A DNA stretch of 64,000 nucleotides, from NCBI RefSeq assembly GCF_026745355.1, contig NC_079209.1:33140736-33204735 (forward strand), in the 5' to 3' direction. This DNA is from Beta vulgaris subsp. vulgaris (lineage: Eukaryota; Streptophyta; Magnoliopsida; Caryophyllales; Amaranthaceae). Below are positions 1 to 13,400 of this stretch, one piece after another. The translations under genes were made by a program, and so were the position numbers. Below the pieces are notes generated by a model. The model saw nothing but the letters and a program-made list of their open reading frames with translations. It was not told where the DNA came from and did not search any database. Position 1 is the stretch's first letter. Every line of letters starts with the position of its first letter.

Positions 1-1463
1 TCTCTAAAAGTTCCCTACGAAATATTCTCCGCCTAGAAAACAACATAACCGAAATTAATAATCTTAAATAAAAATTACAACAGCTTCAAATTATTTAAAA
101 TCCCCTCTAAATACGTTTAAAAGTTGATTTCAACATCAAAACTTCAATTATTTTTAATTTCTAGCATAGTACTACCATACTAGTAATTAAAAACTCTTAA
201 AACTCCATAAATAAAACTCTTTCTGAAATTCCAGCAACTTTTAAAATCATAAAACCTCTTAAAAATATACTTCCTCCGTTTCTAAATAGGTGCAACACTT
301 TTTGTTTTCACGTTTGCCAATGCATTATTTTAACCATTAATATCTTCAATTATCAATAAGTAAAAATTATAAAAAGTTGATATTAAAAAAATTCACATTC
401 AGACGAATCTAACAATACCCCACATGACTATGCTTTTCCTAAAATGTAAATCACCAAAACTAATTAAAGTTTAAACTGTGAACAGTAAACACTAAGCAAA
501 TGTTGCACTTATTTAGAAACGGAGGAAGTATGTAAATACGATTAAAATCATAATTTAAGACAATCTCATAGTGTACAACATAACACTATGATTTTCTAAT
601 AATTAACAACCTAAAAACCCATGCTTTGATGATTAAAACTTCAATTTTAAAATACTAACAAATCTGAAATTTTATTCTTTCAATATATAATATATATGAA
701 ATTAATATATAAGAAAACGATGAAAAAAATCAAAAGGAAAAAGAAAGAAAAAGAGTGAAATACCGAAATCGCGAGTGAAATATGGCAGCAATATTGCGAA
801 ACTTGCAGAGGCCATAATTAATAGAATAATTAAGAATCGTAATTGAATGATTCTTGAGCCTAAATTCAATAACTTTTCGAGATCTACAATTTTCAAGAAG
901 GAAGTTTTGGCTAAAACAAACGAAACTATGAGAAATTTGGCCAATCAGATTCGGGTGAGGGAAAAAGGAGTGAAGGAAGGGAAAGAAAACCATGAGGAGA
1001 GAGAGGATAGAAAGTGGCGTGAGATTTGGTGAGAGGAGAGAGAAAAATAAATCTTGTGTGGGGAAAAATAATTGGGTATTAGGATATTTATAAAAAGACT
1101 CCCTTTTTGAGCTTAGGAAAGAGAGATAAGGTTTTAATGAAATTTGATGATGAATAAGATAAATAGCTTGGGACTTTAATCATCAACATGACTCTTTTTC
1201 CTTTTATCCTTTTAGGATTTTTAGGTTCCTCAATTCCATTAGACTTCTTTTTCAATATTAATTAGTATTTAAAACTTTTATCAAAACATGCTTAATTAAA
1301 ATATTCTCAACTTTATTAAGTCATGAAAAATAATTTCATTTGACTTTTAAAATAGTCAACCTTTTTAAATAGTCAAATCATTTCAAAACTAATTTGGGTT
1401 TAAATATAAATATATAAATACTTAAATATATTTATAAATTCTTTAAAATTACGGGGGATTACA
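1..1463 (-). repeat. Partial long LTR of a Tekay-like Ty3/gypsy element
   Basis: The stretch is the reverse complement of the first ~1.2 kb of the long LTR that is complete at 55493-57997, plus an inserted MITE. Shared landmarks are the segment around TTCCCTACGAAATATTCTCC at its left edge and the terminal GGGGGATTACA at 1453-1463, the complement of the LTR start TGTAATCCCC. The rest lies before the window. The sequence to the right is not a polypurine tract, so this is the outer end of a 5' LTR or a solo LTR rather than a 3' LTR. It abuts LINE-like sequence and probably inserted into it. The family call rests on the chromodomain integrases attached to the same LTR at 50 and 55 kb. Confidence 0.8.
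270..528. mobile_element. Stowaway MITE inside the LTR
   Basis: Terminal inverted repeats start CTTCCTCCGTTTCTAAATA and end with its near-perfect complement TATTTAGAAACGGAGGAAG. The element is flanked by TA on both sides (268-269 and 529-530), the target duplication of Tc1/mariner-type Stowaway MITEs. The related LTR at 42693-46692 lacks this insertion. It is about 259 bp and non-coding. Confidence 0.85.
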
Positions 1464-1990
1464 CAAGACCCCAATAGCTGCTTGTAAAAACACACCATCT
1501 CCTTCTGAATATCTTCTTGGTTCTGCAAAAAATCACCTTGCCCATTCTGCAAAACAACAATCTTGTTTCTTGCGTTTCTCACTTTTGTTTGACCAACTAC
1601 ATATACAACTAAAACATTTTCCATTTTGCATTCAATTTTTCTATCTCTACTTTCTCTAAGCGAGCTGTGGGAGTACCTTCAGTAATGGTAGGAGCAACAA
1701 AGCTTAAACACATACCTTTATCAGAGATACGAATAACTCCGGTGAATCCTTGCGATTTTTTCTATGCAACTTCAGCTAGAGATGGATTGCTCCTTTGAAC
1801 TTCTCCATCTGGATTTACAATAAGAGGGTTTGTTACTGTTCTATTGGGGGTTTGCCTCCTTATTAACTTCTATTGCCTCATTTGAACTCCAGGTTGCTCA
1901 GTGGACGTTCCCGGAGACAGCGAGCTACTTATTGAACCGATATTTTCCTTCCTTCTCCTACCCATCTCTTAGATGGTGCACGATAACAAC
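1464..1990 (-). pseudogene. LINE (non-LTR retrotransposon) fragment
   Basis: The minus strand reads like the part of plant L1-type LINE ORF2 just before the reverse transcriptase, with a stretch resembling NARNKIVVLQNGQGDF followed by EMVCFYKQLLGS. Farther along on that strand (1625-1980) an interrupted frame continues. Stops and the abrupt junction with the LTR at 1463 show that it is a broken copy. No endonuclease or RT catalytic motif is visible. The family call rests on remembered LINE sequences, so it is moderate. Confidence 0.5.
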
Positions 1991-2636
1991 TCCCTTATCA
2001 TACGCCTAGAGAGGTTTTTAAAAGCTTATCTTTTTACTATTAGCAACATGTATATTAATTATTCAATTTATTAACTTATATTTTATCAACTTTTGACGTA
2101 ATCTTGAAATATTTTTATGCATGCAATAATGTTGAAATATAAAATTTTATTAAATAAAAAAAATTCTAGTACATTATCCACGAGTCTAAAAACTAGTTTG
2201 TGTATAACTTCAATATTGCGAAAAGAAAAAAAAAATTACTTCAAACTGTACGGACATATGATATTATGATGTGTCGAACCTATCGATATAGAAGAAGCCA
2301 AATGGGAGTTGATTCCTCTAAACGTCAAACATAAAAGCACATTAAAAGTCGAAGTGTTTTTAGGTAGTTCATGATGCATTGATGATCACAACTGTTCCCA
2401 ATTCCTATGCAATGTATAACTTCCCACAGATTCGGCTAATTCATTCACAAATTTTAACTTGATTAAATTTTCCCAATTTGTCACATAAAAAGCTGACGAA
2501 TTACAGTACTACATCATCATCTTCTATCACTTTGATTACCCTCTTCTACCCCATTTTACTCCAATCAGAGCTAAAGCTCAGCCAATCAAAAATTGTTTCG
2601 TTGCTCAAATTAGCTTCTGAACTACAAATATCAGTA
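1991..2636 (+). promoter_or_regulatory. 5' flank of the HIBADH-like gene
   Basis: AT-rich sequence between the LINE remnant and the predicted start codon. It should hold the promoter and 5' UTR of the downstream gene. A pyrimidine-rich leader (about 2510-2560) precedes the start. The reading frame is open upstream to about 2478, but there is no in-frame ATG before 2637, so I treat this as untranslated. I could not fix a convincing TATA box or transcription start. Confidence 0.4.
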
Positions 2637-4356
2637 ATGGGATCTTGGAAAATCAAGTTACTGTTTTCTACTTCTAAGTGCAAATTGATGCGCAATTCTT
2701 CAGTGTTCAAGCTGTCTCAATCTCAATCTCAATATCAAGGCCGCAGCTTTTCTTCGTTGGATGTGCAATCACGATTAAAGGTAAAAGTGCATTTACATGT
2801 TTTTTTCCTTGAACAGTTGAGTACTATTCATATGTGATTTCTTGAATTTCATGAATGAATTTGTTTCATTTGTGTTTCTTAAGTAATTTTGTTTGTTCGA
2901 CATAAAAATATATGCGAATTGGACTTCGTAGGAAGTAAGATAAGAGAGGCTGTTTGGTTGGCAAAAATATAGAAGTTCTACTTCCCATACAATACTGGAA
3001 CTTACTTACCTAGGGGACCTAAGTAAGTAGACTTTCCATGAGTAACCAAACAGTTTTTGCAGAACAATTTCCGAGTTCCCACATTCAACTAAAGAACACC
3101 TAGTTTTGCACTGTGCAAAACTAAGGGTTTGAGCTCAATGGTAAAAATGTTAATAAAGGTTATTATTTTTAAATCAAAGTAAATCATAGGCACAAATGGG
3201 TATAAATGCTTCTAAAATTTGTATAAACTGATATGTAATATGTGTAAACTGATATGTAATATGTGTAAACTGATATGTAATATGTGTGAACTGATATGAA
3301 ATGCATAAATATTGCTGAAAAAATATGTATAAATGGAAAAAAAAATGCATAAATTGATGTTAAAGTATAAACTGATATAAATATGTATAAACAGATGTGA
3401 AATATGTATATACTGATATAAGATATGTATAAAGAGAGATGAAATATGTAAAAGTGTTGAGGATAACATAGTTTCCAGTAAATTATCATATATGATGTTA
3501 TTGTTATAATAGAAGTCTAGTAGTACGAGATATGATTAAAGTATAGAATTAGGAGATATAGATTATATATTATACAACTAGGAGTCTAGTTGGATATCTT
3601 AGGAGTTAGTATTTAGAAAGGTTTCCTATCCTTGTATTATAAATACAGGATTGATTAATGAGAAAAGCGGACCAATATTAAATTGGTATTGGTTGTCAGA
3701 CATAAACTTAACATGGTATCAAGAGCAAGTTAAGATCTTGGGTAAAAGCTCGAAAATATTATTCCCTTGCCATCTGGGTTCTGCAAAAGACACCGGGCCG
3801 GGTTTGTTAACCGCCTCTAAAGTAGAAATTTTTTCTTCTCTTGTGAAAACCACGACTCTAATCGTTCTCCATGGCCTTATTGGAGCCCAAGAAGGTCACC
3901 TATGCGATACAACGGAAAAGAAGCCAAACAAAGGCGAATTCTCAATGTAGATTGCTGCTGAGTGGAGTTGAGCGGTATGTGGAGGGCGATCGGTTTAGGA
4001 ATTTGATGTAATGTGTTGTGGCACATATGATATAATTTATGTTATAAACAAAAGAATTTAAAAACTGCCATTACCATTACGGAAGGGTGTTGAGGATAGA
4101 TTATCATATATGATGTTATTGTTATAATAGAACTCTAGTAGTAGGAGATAGGATTAAAGTATAGAATTAGGAGATATAGATTATATATTATACAACTAGG
4201 AGTCTAGTTGGATATATTTTAGGAGTTAGTGTTTAGTAAGGTTTCCTAACGTTGTATAATAATATATGATTGATTAATGAGGAAAGGGGGGACCATGGTA
4301 TTGGTTGTGAGACATAAACTTAACAAAAAGTTTATGAATATGGATTGCTATTCGAG

Positions 4357-4428
<72 letters not shown>

Positions 4429-7400
4429 GTAGTAGTAGTAACTCATAAGTACTCCTGAGGTTAGTTGTTTGTTGTTCACTTGCATATCTATAATATCCAT
4501 TGAACATCTTTAATAAATAATGCTCCCTCCCGTTTATTTTTAATCTATACACTTTGTCCTTTGACACTATTATCATATTTTAGTTTGATCCACTCTAACA
4601 TAATTCCCTTATCTTCTCGCGAATTGTGGTTCGGAAAAAGTATATAATGGTCGGTTTTAGGCTATTTTTGGCCCATTTGGGGAAAATTGCGAATTTTGAC
4701 CACAATTTGTGATTTATACATAAAGCTAAATGTAATAATGTGGGATCTTAAGATTCTTCTGAACGTATATTTCTGAAAGATTAGCTCTGTATAATCTTTA
4801 CTCGTTCATAATTAAAGATATTAATGTTCAAAGTTATGCGTTGGCAAACGTGAAAATCAAACTGTGTAGATTAAAAAGAACAGTGGTAGTATAAGTTACT
4901 TGTTCAATAATTTATTGAAGTAAATTTTGTAAAAACTCAGTGAAACAATCTAATAATATAATAGGAAAAATTTCATCAAAATCAATTTCATTCAGATAAT
5001 TAGACCTTGGTGTTTTGTTAATTGTTGTATTTCTTTTTCGTGGTCAAAATTCTCATGGGAGATCTTGTTAGATTTCTTTTATTGTTTCTTTTCAGAACAT
5101 GAAATTTATATAATAATTTAAAAATACAAGATTGAGATATTGATAGTCTAATGTTTAAATTTGACCTCGTGAAAAAAGCAAATGGAACAGTAAAAAAAAA
5201 TAAAGTATTGGTAAGTGATATGGTTAGTTGGTTACAGCCTCAAATGATGCATTTATGATTCTTTAGTTGAATAATATTGACGAAATGCATTCCTCATCAT
5301 TTGTGAACTTAAAGATATTGTCGATTAAACTTTCATTTTAGGGTCATTAGAAAAGTGTAGATTAACTTGTAAGCTAATTTTTAGGTTCGTCAAATTAACC
5401 TATTGTAGCGTAGAAGTATTAATCAGAAATTGAATTTCAATCTAACTCAGAAATTCATTGATGAAATAATTTATAGAAAATTTCTAACCTTTTCCTAACA
5501 TAAATACAATTGTTTATGACTCTGGCACAAAGGTTGGACGCATACAATGTTAATGTTAGTGACATCTGCTTATTACATGGTCGCTAGGTTGCAAATTTTG
5601 TTGGATCCAAGCATGTTTACGTATAAATGAGGCACACTATCATAAGTTACTTAGAAAATAATTGCGAGGGTACCTAAATAATATTTTGCTATGCGTGTAG
5701 ATAATTTTGAAGGTTCTTGTTATGAATCAATATTAGTAGGAGGGGCATATTAGGTAGTACAACTAGTAGTACCTTGAGGAGAAAGATAAGTTAGTTAGTT
5801 AGAGGAGTGATTCTATAAATAAGAGAACATTAGGAAGGAATGAATAGCAATTGCGACCGCATCCGCGATATTTTACCTTACCGGCTACTATCCACCTTGA
5901 GGACAAGGTGGAAGTTGGGGCCAGGTAATGCTGTGAATGGATATTAGTAGGAATACGCATATTAGGTAGTGCAATTAGTAGTATCTTGAGGAGAAAGTTG
6001 AGTGAATTAGTTGGAGGAGCGATTATATAAATAAGAGAACATTAGGAAGGTATCAATAGGTTGTACATTGATGAAAATTTAGGGTGAGCCTTTTTTTATG
6101 CAAGTTTAGGGTGAGCCTTTAAGAGTTCAGAATCAAGCCTCTCGAAACCTTATTTTCTGCCGTTAATGATGCTTAAACTATGTTAGTTCATAATAGTTCT
6201 TCAAAGAAATAAATGTACAGATCATTTCAAGTCAATGATGGCGATGTTCTTTCCTTACTTTTGCTTCTATATGCTGTTGCATATCTACATCCTTACAAAA
6301 CATTTGATTATAATTATGTTTGTGCTTTACAGAATGTTGGTTTTATTGGATTGGGAAATATGGGATCACGCATGGCTACCAACCTTCTCAAGTCAGGATT
6401 CAGAGTTTCTGTCCATGACATGTGAGTGTAGGACACGTATTTTGTTTTATTTTGTTCTGTCACGATTGTGTAAAATTTTACTTAGAACTCGGAACATTTT
6501 ATTGTACACGACAATGCTACACGACAACACTATCTGAAGTTGTTGAGAGAAACCTAAATTTGTTTAACATGATCACAAATTAACTTAAACATGTCCTGCT
6601 ATGATCCATTAGCTATATTATACAATTATCCTACATTTCATGTAATGTTAGACTATTTTGAGATAATTTCAAATCAAACACCAACGTGACTCATTTACCT
6701 AATTGCTGGCTCTAGTGTTACTGTCAATCCTTCTGTTTCATGTAATCAGAGAGAATTTCCTTTTGCTCTGCAGACAAGCGTCTGCACTCTGAATGTAAAT
6801 TAACGTAGAGATATAATTCTGTTACTTGGATGGTTAACAATTATTTCTCTATAAGAGTGAACGTCTCATAGCAAAGTTCTGCAATGATAGTGATATATAA
6901 AATGTCTCACTAGAACCCAAAGTCATATATAAATTACTGTATTTTCTTCTTTTTTAATTTACTTAAAACACTTGTCTCTAGGAATGGAGTTGCAGCTAAG
7001 CAATTTGTGGACCGGGGAGTTCTAGTGAAGGAGACACCTATGGAAATTGCTGAAGCAAGTGATGTTGTGATTACGATGTTGCCTTCATCCACTCATGTGA
7101 GTGATTTTTGCATGTGAGCTAATATCAGAGATGTGCTCTTTCGTTTAAATTTTAATCCATTGATGATGGTAAGATCTTTTTTATTTTTACTTGTTGAAAT
7201 TACCATGCTATGTGCAATTGTACCTAAGAAACTTTTGAGTGTATTTTCTTTATTTCTCTTTTCTATTGACCTTTTTGTGGTTCTTTTATGCTATTTTTAT
7301 GATGGACAAATAGGACATGTTAGTAATAGGCTAAAAGGGTATTTTTGAACATAAGAGATCATGGAATTAAAACTTGTTCGTTCCGTTACAGAACGACCAT

Positions 7401-10400
7401 TCTGTAACGGATTTTGGATTTGCCTATCCGCGAAATCTCGTTACCGAACGCCACAATAATAATCATATAATTCTCGCCGTGTTGTTCAATTCGTAACGCG
7501 AACTCGCCGTGTTAGGACGTTTTTTATCCCCGTTACATCCGTTCTTTTCAAACATTGGCCAAAAAAGTTTATGAATCAATATATAGCAGGCTGAATATGA
7601 TATTCTGATAGATTTGATGAAGCACAAAACTAACTTATAAATGTTTTCTAGTGACCTGATTTAACTATATTTTTTGGCATTGACTATAAATATTTTTGCC
7701 CTTTTTTGTTCCTTTTTTCGATGTTCAGCCTTTTTCTACCTTCTTAGCCATATAGATTATGTACTTTTGATAATTTGTGGTTTATAGATCATATACTTTT
7801 GTTGTTTTTGTCTTTGAACTTCCCATCGCATTTTCACTATTTTCTTCGTCTTTTTTTTTTTTTGTTTTCAACTACAAGGTATTTGTAAAAATTCCACACT
7901 GAAGAGAAGGAAAAACAAGTGTACAAGTTCCTGCGTTAGAGAGGAAGAAGAAATAGCAAAAATATTTGCTTTGGTTTTGTTTAATTTCTAGATTTAAAAT
8001 CAAATCAACCATTCCCCATTTTTGGGTTGAATTTATTTTTTGTAAATAGCGAAATTACAAAAATAGGTAAATCTGTGTTATTGGAGAAGGTGAAAACTAG
8101 GTTAAAAAGAGGAAAAAGAAAAAATAAAGTAAAACAAAATCGCAGCCTTCATGGAGGATCAACGCTAGTAAACATAGCCAACCTACCGAAGTTTGGCCAG
8201 TGGTACCTTTTGCCTCAATAATTCTTACCTAGGTAGTTTTTTGTGCCTCATTTTTTTATTAGGTAATTTTTTCACAAAAAGTACATTCTCTAATGTAGTT
8301 TCTTGCAAATTTTCTGTTTTTTTGTCTAAATTTATTATTATCTATTTTAGGTGTCATAAGTTAGAGTTAGGGTGTGTTCTCTTTATCTTAATAAAAATGT
8401 CTTATAAAAGTTCCAATCATTTCCAACACCTTATTGAAAAAGCTTCAATATGTTTTAGAAAGTTCCTATAATTTCAAATAAGGCAAGATAACTTTTTTTA
8501 TATAAGTTCAAGAAAAATAAGGTGAAGCCTTATAGATTTTTTCTAATTACTCTACCTGCTATGAGATTTTGAGTTAGCTTTCTGTGTGAAGAGAGAAAAT
8601 ACAACCTCCGACAAACTAAAGTAGGCACCCTTAAAAGTTTGGATACTTGCGGAAAACAGTGTCAAGTGACATATCTATAGAGGAATTTAACATGACGAAA
8701 TTGTGCAATTAAAAATAATCGTTCACATTAAACAAACCATAATCCTTGCATATTAAGATTAATTATATCTTTGCTGCGTAAATCGACAAACTAAGAGCGC
8801 TCCTAGATCAGTTGCATATCTAATGTTATCCACATCATAGGTGTTATGACATGGAAAAAACCCACAATTACCACCGATGACAAGGTGAGATGTGGCACTT
8901 TTCCATTACAAGGTGACATGTGGCACTTTCTTCGCCGGAGAAAAAATTCTATATTACATTCTATATAAATGCCCGAGTCAGTGGTATGATTGCAACAACT
9001 TTTGTTCTATAAACTCACTCTCACCTCCTTCTATCATTTCTTTTGTTCTGTTCATAATTGGTATGATTGCAACAACTTCTTCCTGAATTTTTTTTCTGAA
9101 TTTTTCTTATGCTTTTGTGAGTTTTGTTCAGCTTCTGCTTTATTCTATCGCCAACTGATATTTTGATTTGCTATTAGTAACTGTGTGGTCAGATCTTCCT
9201 TTCAAGATTGATCATTTCCTGAATTTGTTCTGTACTCCTTGTTGTGTGATCATTTTCTGTGCTATTCTCCATCTCTTGCGATCATTTTCTGTTGTTCAAA
9301 GATTTTCTTTGATCTCTTTCGTTCAAAGATCTTTTGCGATCTATATTTTCCTCAAAGCCTACTTTGTTAGGTTCGAAACTTTCGTTCTAAGCCTACTTTG
9401 TAGGTTCCAGTTTCATAGTTTTGTGACTTTATCCTGATATTCTTAAGTCTTATGACTTTAACCTCAAATCCATAGTCTTATGACTTTAACTTCCATTTCA
9501 ATGGTCTTATCACTCTAACCTTGTGTTTTTTAGTATTTTGACACGTATAGGTATAGAATTCAACTGAATTTAATGAATACCATGATGGATCTCTCTATCA
9601 TTTCAGAGAAGTATGGGATCTTGGGTCACATATTGGTGAAAGGGAAGGGGTCGCCCACTTACCTACTCATAACAGTCAAAGTGAGCCTCTTCATTTCATT
9701 CTTAATTAAAGAACGAAAAATGAATCCAGTCTCCCCAAGTGGGATGAAATAGTTCCTTTTTGATTGGATCTAATGCAACAATGGATGCATCACAAAAATA
9801 GGCCCTTTTAGAAGAAGCTATGCAAGAACACATGGAATGCTTTCTACTGCAGAAGTTCATAGTCTTATGACTTGAAAATCCATTTCAAGTTCATGCTCTT
9901 TTATGTTCAATTCTAAACACTTTCGCTTTTATTGTTTGTTCAATTTGATTGTTCCTTTTTCCTTACAATTCTTCTCCGTTCCTAAATAGCTACACAATTC
10001 CATCTCATCAATTTCTGATCTGCTTCTCCTATATTTCAATGTTTTTTTAAATAATTCTTTCCACTTTCTTCCTCACCACTCTTCCTTTCTTCTTGCCACC
10101 ATCGGTCCCACCTTCCTTATTCAATGTTGATAGTTCCCGTGTTTGTCGGGGTTGGTCGCTTGGTGTTTCTTTTGTGCATGTATCCTGGTGTCGAGCTATT
10201 TTTCCGCAGGACCTGCCCTACATTATCGTCACCGCAGTAGAGTTTAACCACCAAGTTCGGGATGGATTGGTGTGGGACCTCTACGCCTAGGACACCAGAA
10301 TATTGAACGGCCATTGTGGTCTTTAAGTTCATTCTTGGAAATAATCTCTTGGGGTTGGTTCATTGCATGTTGATTGCTTAGTTGGAGTTATTGTTCTTGT

Positions 10401-13400
10401 TTTTTGGCGATTTTGTTGGTTGGTAGTCTGGTGGCTTATTGTGAAGCTGTTGGTTCACTATGTGAGTTCAGTTGTATGGAGCATCTCTCTACATTTCTGC
10501 AATCTATAATCTACAATCTGCAATATGTGGTCCTACTTATAAACTGTACCTGGTCTTCATTCTTTTTATCCTTCAAGCTTGGACTGGTATACAACCCTTC
10601 CAAGCTTGCCGGGGCATGTTTACGATATATAGTTGGGTGCAGACTTCCCAAAGTTAATTAGGGTTGATGCTATTGTTACGCTGCATATAAGGCATCTTTG
10701 ACCTGGGTATATTGCTATAGTTTAGATCAGCAGCTTTGCTGTGCAGTTCAACCTGTTGTTTTTCGGCTTGTGTTGGATAACTCAGTTGCTATTCGTTTGA
10801 ATTTTTATGGTCTAGCAGTTTTCTGTATTGTATGAAAACGCTTGGTAATTACCGCGTTAGATCACTAAAAGTGGCTTATGAGCCATCTAAAGAATACGAG
10901 CAGCGAAGCAGATGACATTGGGCAGCTCACTCCCTCCATTTGCTCAAGTGTGGCTATTGTACAGTTGTTTTGTACTCGTGATCTGATATCTAGTGTTGAA
11001 CATCTCAACTAGTAGCCGCCTGCACAGTAGAGCAGCATATGTGCTCCACTTTATTCCATATGCTCGGTTTTGATAGCAGTTGTGTTATGGGAATATGTTC
11101 AAACTGGAATGATTTACTAGAATTCGAGTTTGATCGGGATGTTAGAGATATTGGTTAGAGAAGTCAACCATGTTGACTAAATAGTTGCTTTTAACAATAT
11201 AAATATATTCCAGTTAGCTATACACTTTGCAACTCGTTCATTTTACTCAATTTGTTTGATACAGAATTGCAGGTTTTTTACTTCTTTCTCTCTCCTTGGT
11301 TAAGACATGGTTTCACAATGGAGTTTCTCCACCAAAGTCTGATTTCTAATTGTCACAAATATCTATCTAGTGGGATATGGATCAGAATGCCTTCAATTTT
11401 GAAGTTTATGAGTTCTTGAGTGTTTTAATTGCTGGCTCACCCGTTACAGTATCACAACAGGACCTCTACCTATCACTTACATACTATTTGTTTCACCTTA
11501 GTTGCCTTTGTTAAGCATTGATCATGTGGACACTCGGACACTTGTGTGAGCCAAAATCAAGCTTTTTCTAATAAACCAAATGATAAGTCTAATGCCTAGA
11601 CTTGTACTTCTGTTTGATACTTCCAGCCAAAACCAAGTAACATGATAAATCATAAAAGATAAACAGTCACGACAAAGACTTAATGATCCCTTGCTTTGGA
11701 TAGCTGCTTAGGCACTGTATTGTATTTATTCCCTTACTAATTTAGGATTATTTCGCCAAAATTGGATTACGATTACATAACTGTTAGGACCTTGTCGGTT
11801 ATAAAAAAGCATTATGGAGTTCTTCACCTCCAATTTAGGGAGATTGAGGTGTTCCCAAATGAAAGCATCTGTATACATGATACTAAGGGGAGTAATTTCA
11901 ATTTTTTTTTATACGATTATTTTCTCGGATGCTCTTTAAGACAGTACGCTTTTTCTTTTGTCCTTTTTCCCTACTTGACTGAAATATTTTGTTTTAGGTC
12001 CAATTTAGCTATATATGTGCTTACTGAGAAACTTATTCAGGTACTTATATGCTTGATACAGGTTATGGATGTTTATATGGGGCCAAATGGTTTGCTTCAT
12101 AGTAGCAGTGCCCTGCAACCTTGGTTATTTATTGATTCCTCTACAATCGATCCGCTGACGTCAAGAAAAATCTCCCTGTCTGTTTCTGGTTGTGCCTTAA
12201 AGGAAAAGCTAGGTACTTCTATGTGAAATTGATCATCTTTATCAAATGTCGTTATACTAGATCTGGTGCAAATTTAAATAAGCGAGTCAATATCCAGGTC
12301 TTGGAATTATGGGTGATCTGATTCATTTCTCTTGTTATCTTCTATGGCTCCAATATCTCCCCTCTTGTGTTTTCTTCCTCAGCCCTTCATTCTCCTTTTG
12401 TTCTTCTGTCGGTAGAGGGGGTGATCTATCTTGGAATTTCAACTTTTGGAGGAAGCCGTCATGATAGGAAATTAAAGGATCCTACCAATTTGTTGAATAC
12501 TCTTGTGTGTTTTTCTGTGTCAGTTCCAAGGGCAGCAGCATATTGTATACTTGTTGTTCTCTTATAGCCACTCACTATACAGTACTAACTTGCAGCCTTT
12601 CTCTTCCTCTTCCATTTGGAAGGATAAGCTTCTGGAGTAGGTGGAGGCTTTTGTGTGCAGTCGTAATTTAGGGAAACTAGATCCTGTCAGCTATAACTAG
12701 ATGCCAAAACGTGAAATTGGAAGATGGAGAAACACAAAATTGTCAAAAAGCAGGAAAACCTGGAAACATCAATTAATTAATAGCTCTTTTTCGAAAAAAT
12801 TGTCAAGCTTTATACTTGATATTAGAAGACGTCTCTCTGTTTTTCTGCACGATGCTCTTTAAATCAAGTCTTCTTTCGATTTGCATGGCTTAAAGGTTAA
12901 AGGCAATTGTAACATAGCACTAACTAATGTTGGTATAGCTTTGATTGATTGCACCTGTTGTGGTCTTAATTCTGCTAATTAATGTAGATTGTCAGGAGAA
13001 GCCATTTATGTTAGATGCTCCTGTTTCTGGTGGTATACTTGCTGCAGAAGCTGGATCATTGACCTTCATGGTAATTTTTTTTCTTCTAACTTATTACTGC
13101 TTCATTTGCAAGGGATGCTGTTTATTTTACAGCCTGGGTAAAGTAGCTTTTATTGGCTTTGTAATTTGTCTTCTAAATTTGGTTCTTGTTGTTCCTTGAG
13201 TTTTTCCCAGTTTCCATAGTTTGTGTATTAGGGTATGCTTTAATGGACGTCTAATTGTTTTGGAGGCTTTCCCTCATATCGTGAAATATTAACCTTTAAG
13301 TACTATTTTTTTTCCTGACATTTTTATTACTAAACTTGGCTAACACAGCTCGTTCAGCTGGCATAGTAGTGGTGGTAATGTTAATTAATTTAGATGTAAT

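Noticed and set aside
2478..2636. N-terminal extension of HIBADH
   Set aside because: The frame is open but begins with TTG at 2478 and has no ATG before 2637. A plant nuclear gene would use the ATG, and the sequence from 2637 already gives a transit-peptide-like leader.
3184..3489. Tyr/Ser/Ile-rich minus-strand ORFs
   Set aside because: Produced by the ~21-bp minisatellite, whose unit is a multiple of three.
4274..4576. ORF with a Tyr-Ile run
   Set aside because: It reads through the (AT)n tract and LTR sequence; not a gene.
10117..10332. 71-residue minus-strand ORF
   Set aside because: It is the translation of the plastid 5S rRNA copy.
11762..12226. 154-residue ORF over exon 4 as a separate gene
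   Set aside because: Only the part from 12062 matches HIBADH; the upstream part is intron reading-through.
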